Notes under the pieces: generated by a model
Database searches by the model: none
Told to the model about the DNA's origin: nothing
What the model saw: only the letters and a program-made list of their open reading frames with translations
Virus record (IMG/VR): IMGVR_UViG_3300019888_000009
Span: 1 to 42,294 of that record
DNA: 42,294 bases
DNA from: a virus
Direction: 5' to 3' (one strand)
Translations under genes and position numbers: made by a program
In this document: piece after piece, positions 39,472 through 42,294 of the stretch
Position numbering within the stretch: the first letter of the stretch is position 1
How the letters are laid out: the number at the start of each line of letters is the position of its first letter

Positions 39472-40266
39472 TCACTCACTACGAAGCCCCCCCCCGGCGT
39501 TGTCGACCGGCTTCGGCTTCCAGGGGTTCTCAGGTGGCCGCCGCTTGGTGGTGTCGTGCTCGCGCAGCACGGGCACCGGCGCTGGTTCGTCGTGGCCGGT
39601 CAGCTTCAGGTGGGCCCGCAGCTCCTCGCGGCTCTTGCCCCGGAACGAGCAGCCAGGGCGGCACATCCACTCCTCGCGGGCGTGGATGTTCACCGGCGGC
39701 GGGATGGTGCCCGGCACGATCGGCGTGGGCCGCCATGGCTCGGTGGTGGAGCGGAGGGGAGGGGTCGAACCCCCATCTGCTGGCTGGTCGGCCAGCCGCT
39801 CTGCTGGTTGAGCTACCTCCGCCTGGCGGTGGGCGGCCTTGCGATGCAGGCCGAGGCCACCCGGCATCGGGAATACGCGATCGCAGTCCGGGCACGGGTA
39901 CGGGCCCTTCGCGCGCTGAGTGGCCGCGGAGCCAGCCTTGCCGCGGCGGCCAGGCGACGGCGGAGCAGGAGTGCCCTCGGGCCGTGACAACCCGCCCTCC
40001 TCCGCCTGCGACACCGGGGCAGGGAGCGGTGCCACCGCTCCGTCGCTCGCGGGCTGGAGATCGGCACCCAGCGTCGCTCTCGACTCGGCCAGCCCCGGCT
40101 GATCTGATGGCTCGTGCTCCTCGGCTGCCGCCCAGCTGACGTCCAGCGCCGCGACCGCAGCCGATGCGATGCCAGCCAGCGTGTCCACGTCGTAGCGGCG
40201 ATCGCGCATGTGGACGGTGATCGAGCCGTCGTCGAAGAGCTCGAAGGTGGCCAGCAGCTCGGTCAT
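39472..40266 (-). CDS. C2H2 zinc-finger protein with embedded tRNA-like segment
   Basis: A 264-residue frame from ATG 40266. It has two Cys2His2 fingers: YPCPDCDRVFPMPGGLGLHRKAAH (residues 123-146, C-x2-C-x12-H-x4-H) and MCRPGCSFRGKSREELRAHLKLTGH (201-225, C-x3-C-x12-H-x5-H). Between them, residues 149-173 are encoded by a tRNA-like sequence, read in frame without a stop. The N-terminus (residues 1-30) and linkers are Pro/Ala-rich. Either one gene gained the insert or two short genes were joined. C2H2 fingers of this type are uncommon in phages. Confidence 0.65.
   Translation of the reverse strand: MTELLATFELFDDGSITVHMRDRRYDVDTLAGIASAAVAALDVSWAAAEEHEPSDQPGLAESRATLGADLQPASDGAVAPLPAPVSQAEEGGLSRPEGTPAPPSPGRRGKAGSAATQRAKGPYPCPDCDRVFPMPGGLGLHRKAAHRQAEVAQPAERLADQPADGGSTPPLRSTTEPWRPTPIVPGTIPPPVNIHAREEWMCRPGCSFRGKSREELRAHLKLTGHDEPAPVPVLREHDTTKRRPPENPWKPKPVDNAGGGLRSE
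39747..39822 (-). tRNA. tRNA-like sequence, anticodon uncertain
   Basis: A 76-base cloverleaf: acceptor GCGGAGG/CCTCCGC perfect, D-stem GCTC/GAGC, T-arm GGGGG TTCGACC CCTCC (one G-T pair), discriminator T and encoded CCA. The anticodon arm GCTGG/CCAGC closes over an eight-base loop CCGACCAG with no U33, so the anticodon cannot be assigned; GAC (Val) and ACC (Gly) are options. The loop and its in-gene position suggest a degenerate, unusual or decoy tRNA. Confidence 0.6.
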
Positions 40267-40670
40267 GTGGCCGGCTCCCAGGCACTGACCTGAACCGGGC
40301 GGTCGCCTTGGCCGATGACGAACCAGGCCTGCCAGTTTTCGACGTGAACACGGAACGGCGGCGTCGCTGAGAGGTATCGGACGATCGTGCGCGTCGAGAC
40401 GCCGTAGGCCCGCGCCAGATGCTCGATCCGCCACCCCTCGCGGCGGCGCTGGCGAAGCTCCTCGGTCTCGCTGGGATCGAGTGCACGGGTGTTGCCGAAG
40501 TTGGCGATTGAGCGGTGATCCACTCGTCGCAGATGAGCCTTGTGGCGCTTCACCTGCTCCTCGACCAGCCGGCGTAGGGTCGCTCGGCAGCCTGGTCCGC
40601 AGTACATCCGCGGCCGGCCACAACCTCGGAGTGCCGGCAAGTCCGAGCCGCAAGCGAGGCAGGTCCTCAC
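40263..40670 (-). CDS. Zinc-finger plus HTH DNA-binding protein
   Basis: A 135-residue protein. MRTCLACGSDLPALRG and RMYCGPGC give a four-Cys zinc ribbon (residues 4-30); a helix-turn-helix follows at about 82-100 (WRIEHLARAYGVSTRTIVRYL). GTG 40670 overlaps the upstream stop. Probably a DNA-binding regulator of early genes. Confidence 0.75.
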   Translation of the reverse strand: MRTCLACGSDLPALRGCGRPRMYCGPGCRATLRRLVEEQVKRHKAHLRRVDHRSIANFGNTRALDPSETEELRQRRREGWRIEHLARAYGVSTRTIVRYLSATPPFRVHVENWQAWFVIGQGDRPVQVSAWEPAT

Positions 40671-40879
40671 GTCTCGCCCCCGTTCCTGCCCACGCACGCC
40701 GAGCACTTGCCCTCGCCGCCCCAGCCCAGGTCGAGCAGCATGTGGCCGTGCAACGGCTTGCCGCAGGCGGTGGTGGAACGGCTCAGCACCGACGCCGGCA
40801 CGAGGTGCGCGACGCCATGGGCGGAGAGGTGCCTCCACCGAAACCCCAAGGATGTGAGGCGGCCGGTCGCGCTGGTCAT
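40667..40879 (-). CDS. Small Cys/His protein, 70 aa
   Basis: Residues about 36-66 have ACGKPLHGHMLLDLGWGGEGKCSAC, a C-x4-H-x1-H... C-x2-C zinc motif found in actinophage zinc ribbons. ATG 40879 overlaps the upstream stop by four bases. Function unknown. Confidence 0.7.
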   Translation of the reverse strand: MTSATGRLTSLGFRWRHLSAHGVAHLVPASVLSRSTTACGKPLHGHMLLDLGWGGEGKCSACVGRNGGET

Positions 40880-41148
40880 GACGCGACCTCCTCGGCCGGC
40901 GCCAGGTCCCAGCCCTCTTCCCGAATCAGCGCGCGCAGCACCGGCCCGTCGTCGAAGATCGAGGAGGTGCTGCCTCCGGAGAACAGGACCCCGCCACCGT
41001 GCCCGTACAGGCCGGCGGCACTATCGGCCTCGGCGACCTGGTTGATGCGGCGGGTGAGGGCGTGCAGCAGGGCATGATCTCGATCGTCGAGGCCCTGATG
41101 CTGGCAATGCTGCGCGAAGAGCTCGCAGCTCTCGATGCGGAACCTCAC
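40876..41148 (-). CDS. Hypothetical early protein, 90 aa
   Basis: GTG 41148 starts MRFRIESCELFAQHCQHQGL and overlaps the winged-helix stop (GTGA). It has Cys/His residues but no recognised pattern, then an acidic C-terminus EEGWDLAPAEEVAS. The longer frame to 41322 is antisense. Confidence 0.65.
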   Translation of the reverse strand: MRFRIESCELFAQHCQHQGLDDRDHALLHALTRRINQVAEADSAAGLYGHGGGVLFSGGSTSSIFDDGPVLRALIREEGWDLAPAEEVAS

Positions 41149-41483
41149 GACGCCACCGCCAGGTCCCACAGCTGGGGTTCGGGGAGGTTCAGCAGGTAGG
41201 CCTGCAGCCCGTCGAGTCGCGCGCGCTGGTGGCCGATACGGGCCCCGAGCTGGGCCACGTAGGCGCGCACCTCGGCCTCGCTGCCCAGCCACACGCCGGC
41301 CGGCTTCGACGTCGCCGCGCACAGCGGGACCTGGCCACGCATGGCGATCGCCTGTAACGCTTCTTCGACGTCGCGCTTTGGCAGGGCGAGCTGGCGCGCC
41401 AGGTCTGCGATGGTCACCGCGTTACGCCGGCCGCGCGGTAGCGCGCAACAGACGACGTCGACGAGCTCGGGGTTCGCGATCAT
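41145..41483 (-). CDS. Winged-helix-like DNA-binding protein
   Basis: A 112-residue protein. AVTIADLARQLALPKRDVEEALQ then AIAMRGQVPLCAA forms a winged-helix pattern (residues 22-57), followed by GVWLGSEAEVRAYVAQL. It is probably a phage regulator or replication accessory. ATG overlaps the upstream stop. Confidence 0.75.
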   Translation of the reverse strand: MIANPELVDVVCCALPRGRRNAVTIADLARQLALPKRDVEEALQAIAMRGQVPLCAATSKPAGVWLGSEAEVRAYVAQLGARIGHQRARLDGLQAYLLNLPEPQLWDLAVAS

Positions 41484-41743
41484 CGGACCGCGACCTGGAG
41501 TGCCTCAGCGGCCTTCTCCCTAGTCAGGAATGAGCAGACTTGGCCGGTCTCGTCCTGAACGGCGCCGCCTTCTGGAAGCCACGCCTCCCACACCGGGTTG
41601 ACGCTGCGGCGACCAGGCCGGAGGTGCGAGGGCTCGTGAACGGCGCGGACGATGCCGATGCGGACCAGCGAGTCATAGACCGCGTAACGACGTCCCCAGC
41701 TGCTGTCGGGCAGCTCGCTGAAGCGGAAGCGACTCGTCCTCAT
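41480..41743 (-). CDS. Hypothetical early protein, 87 aa
   Basis: MRTSRFRFSELPDSSWGRRYAV starts a basic protein ending FLTREKAAEALQVAVR. No family recognised. ATG overlaps the upstream stop by four bases and the stop overlaps the winged-helix start. Confidence 0.7.
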   Translation of the reverse strand: MRTSRFRFSELPDSSWGRRYAVYDSLVRIGIVRAVHEPSHLRPGRRSVNPVWEAWLPEGGAVQDETGQVCSFLTREKAAEALQVAVR

Positions 41744-41985
41744 GCGTCGCGGTCCATGACGGCGAGCGATACAGGTGGGATCGGCTCACCGACGATGCCG
41801 AGCAGGAGGTCAGCGCCAGCGGCGAGAGCCTCGCGGTCCTCGGCCGAAGGTCGCCACACCGAGTAGATCGTCGTACCGCCGTACTCGTTCTGGACCCGCC
41901 AGTAGGGCAGCCCGCCGATGCTGTCCTCGAGGCCAGGCGGAGCGCCGTAGATCCCCTGGGTGTGGGGCGTCTTCACAGGCTGCAT
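41740..41985 (-). CDS. Hypothetical early protein, 81 aa
   Basis: LPYWRVQNEYGGTTIYSVWRP and LLLGIVGEPIPPVSL give a small alpha/beta pattern shared by other actinophage proteins of unknown role. ATG 41985 lies four bases after the stop of the gene across the join. Confidence 0.7.
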   Translation of the reverse strand: MQPVKTPHTQGIYGAPPGLEDSIGGLPYWRVQNEYGGTTIYSVWRPSAEDREALAAGADLLLGIVGEPIPPVSLAVMDRDA

Positions 41986-41989
41986 GCCG

Positions 41990-42294
41990 CTACTCGTCCT
42001 CGCCGATCAGCGCGATCCGCACGCGGCTGGTGGCCTTGGCGTCGAAGGTGACGTGGCGCGCCGCGACCGGGTTGCGGGTGATGCGGAAGCGACCTACCCG
42101 GACGGCCCCCCCCTCGGGCAGCTCCAGCTTGGCGATCTCGGCGGTGGCGACCTCATTGGCCTCGTCGTAGACCTTCTGCACCGCGCTCAGCGACTCGCGC
42201 CGCCGCTGGCGGTCCTCCAGGGCGTTCTCCAGGGCGGTGTCTTCGACCAGCTGCTCGTCGAAGGCGAGCTGGTTGCGGACCAGGACAGGACGCG
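41990..42294 (-). CDS. Small protein across the join, 3' part
   Basis: The remainder of the 102-residue gene whose ATG is at 146 in the left copy. Read in frame across the join: RPVLVRNQLAFDEQLVEDTA, then KVYDEANEVATAEIAKLEL, and a basic-to-acidic end VRIALIGEDE. The charged helix in the N-terminal half is compatible with a coiled coil. It is not truly partial; the contig was cut inside it. Confidence 0.75.
   Translation of the reverse strand, partial: RPVLVRNQLAFDEQLVEDTALENALEDRQRRRESLSAVQKVYDEANEVATAEIAKLELPEGGAVRVGRFRITRNPVAARHVTFDAKATSRVRIALIGEDE
42153..42294. repeat. Terminal repeat, right copy
   Basis: Right copy of the 142-base repeat at 1-142. The last 126 bases are identical and one mismatch lies at 42168. 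The mismatch changes a Tyr codon here to a Ser codon in the left copy of the gene that spans the join. Confidence 0.9.

Overview
The window is a nearly complete, high-GC tailed phage (siphovirus) genome assembled as a circular molecule. The first 142 bases (1-142) recur as the last 142 bases (42153-42294) with one mismatch, and one gene reads continuously across the join. The HK97-type head genes, tape measure, major tail protein and frameshifted tail chaperones indicate a long-tailed siphovirus. The GC-rich codon use suits an actinobacterial or other high-GC soil/freshwater host; the exact host cannot be read from the sequence. No gene is a close match to a phage that I can name.

Layout: almost every gene is on the minus strand, and most neighbours overlap by ATGA, GTGA or TGATG, so translation is coupled around nearly the whole circle. 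The only clear plus-strand gene is a GT-C mannosyltransferase-like gene (6860-7858), which lies in the gap between the end of the late genes and the start of the early genes. Reading in the direction of transcription, the circle starts at a small XRE-type repressor (6626-6847) with a consensus promoter. It passes small membrane/regulatory genes, a probable annealing protein (4293-5492), SbcD and SbcC nuclease subunits (452-3851), and crosses the join into small zinc-ribbon and winged-helix genes (40.2-42.3 kb). Next come the replication genes (DnaC-like loader 38564-39223 and an initiator-like protein 37869-38567 with candidate iterons), a VRR-NUC nuclease, a plasmid-type gene fused out of frame to a decapitated serine recombinase (34368-36435), and an endonuclease VII-like gene. 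Then follow a pilin-like block (32261-33220), a nuclease, a papain-like peptidase and lysis region (29.6-31.6 kb), terminase, portal, head, tail, a GT2 glycosyltransferase and a collagen-like tail protein.

Most interesting points: (1) a phage-borne pair of Tad-system pilin genes, one Flp-type and one TadE-type, both keeping the prepilin cleavage motif; (2) a deletion junction that removed the catalytic serine part of the recombinase, so a former integration system looks dead; (3) a tRNA-like sequence with encoded CCA lying in frame inside a C2H2 zinc-finger gene; (4) a scaffold gene nested in the protease gene with its own strong ribosome binding site; (5) a canonical -1 slippery heptamer in the tail chaperones; (6) a 21-residue repeat protein and Ig-like insertions in capsid and tail proteins; (7) a GT-C gene on the opposite strand that looks frameshifted and truncated.

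No DNA polymerase, no full integrase, no classical amidase, lysozyme or CHAP endolysin and no CRISPR array were seen. The phage probably depends on host replication and, if lysogenic at all, cannot integrate with the visible recombinase.
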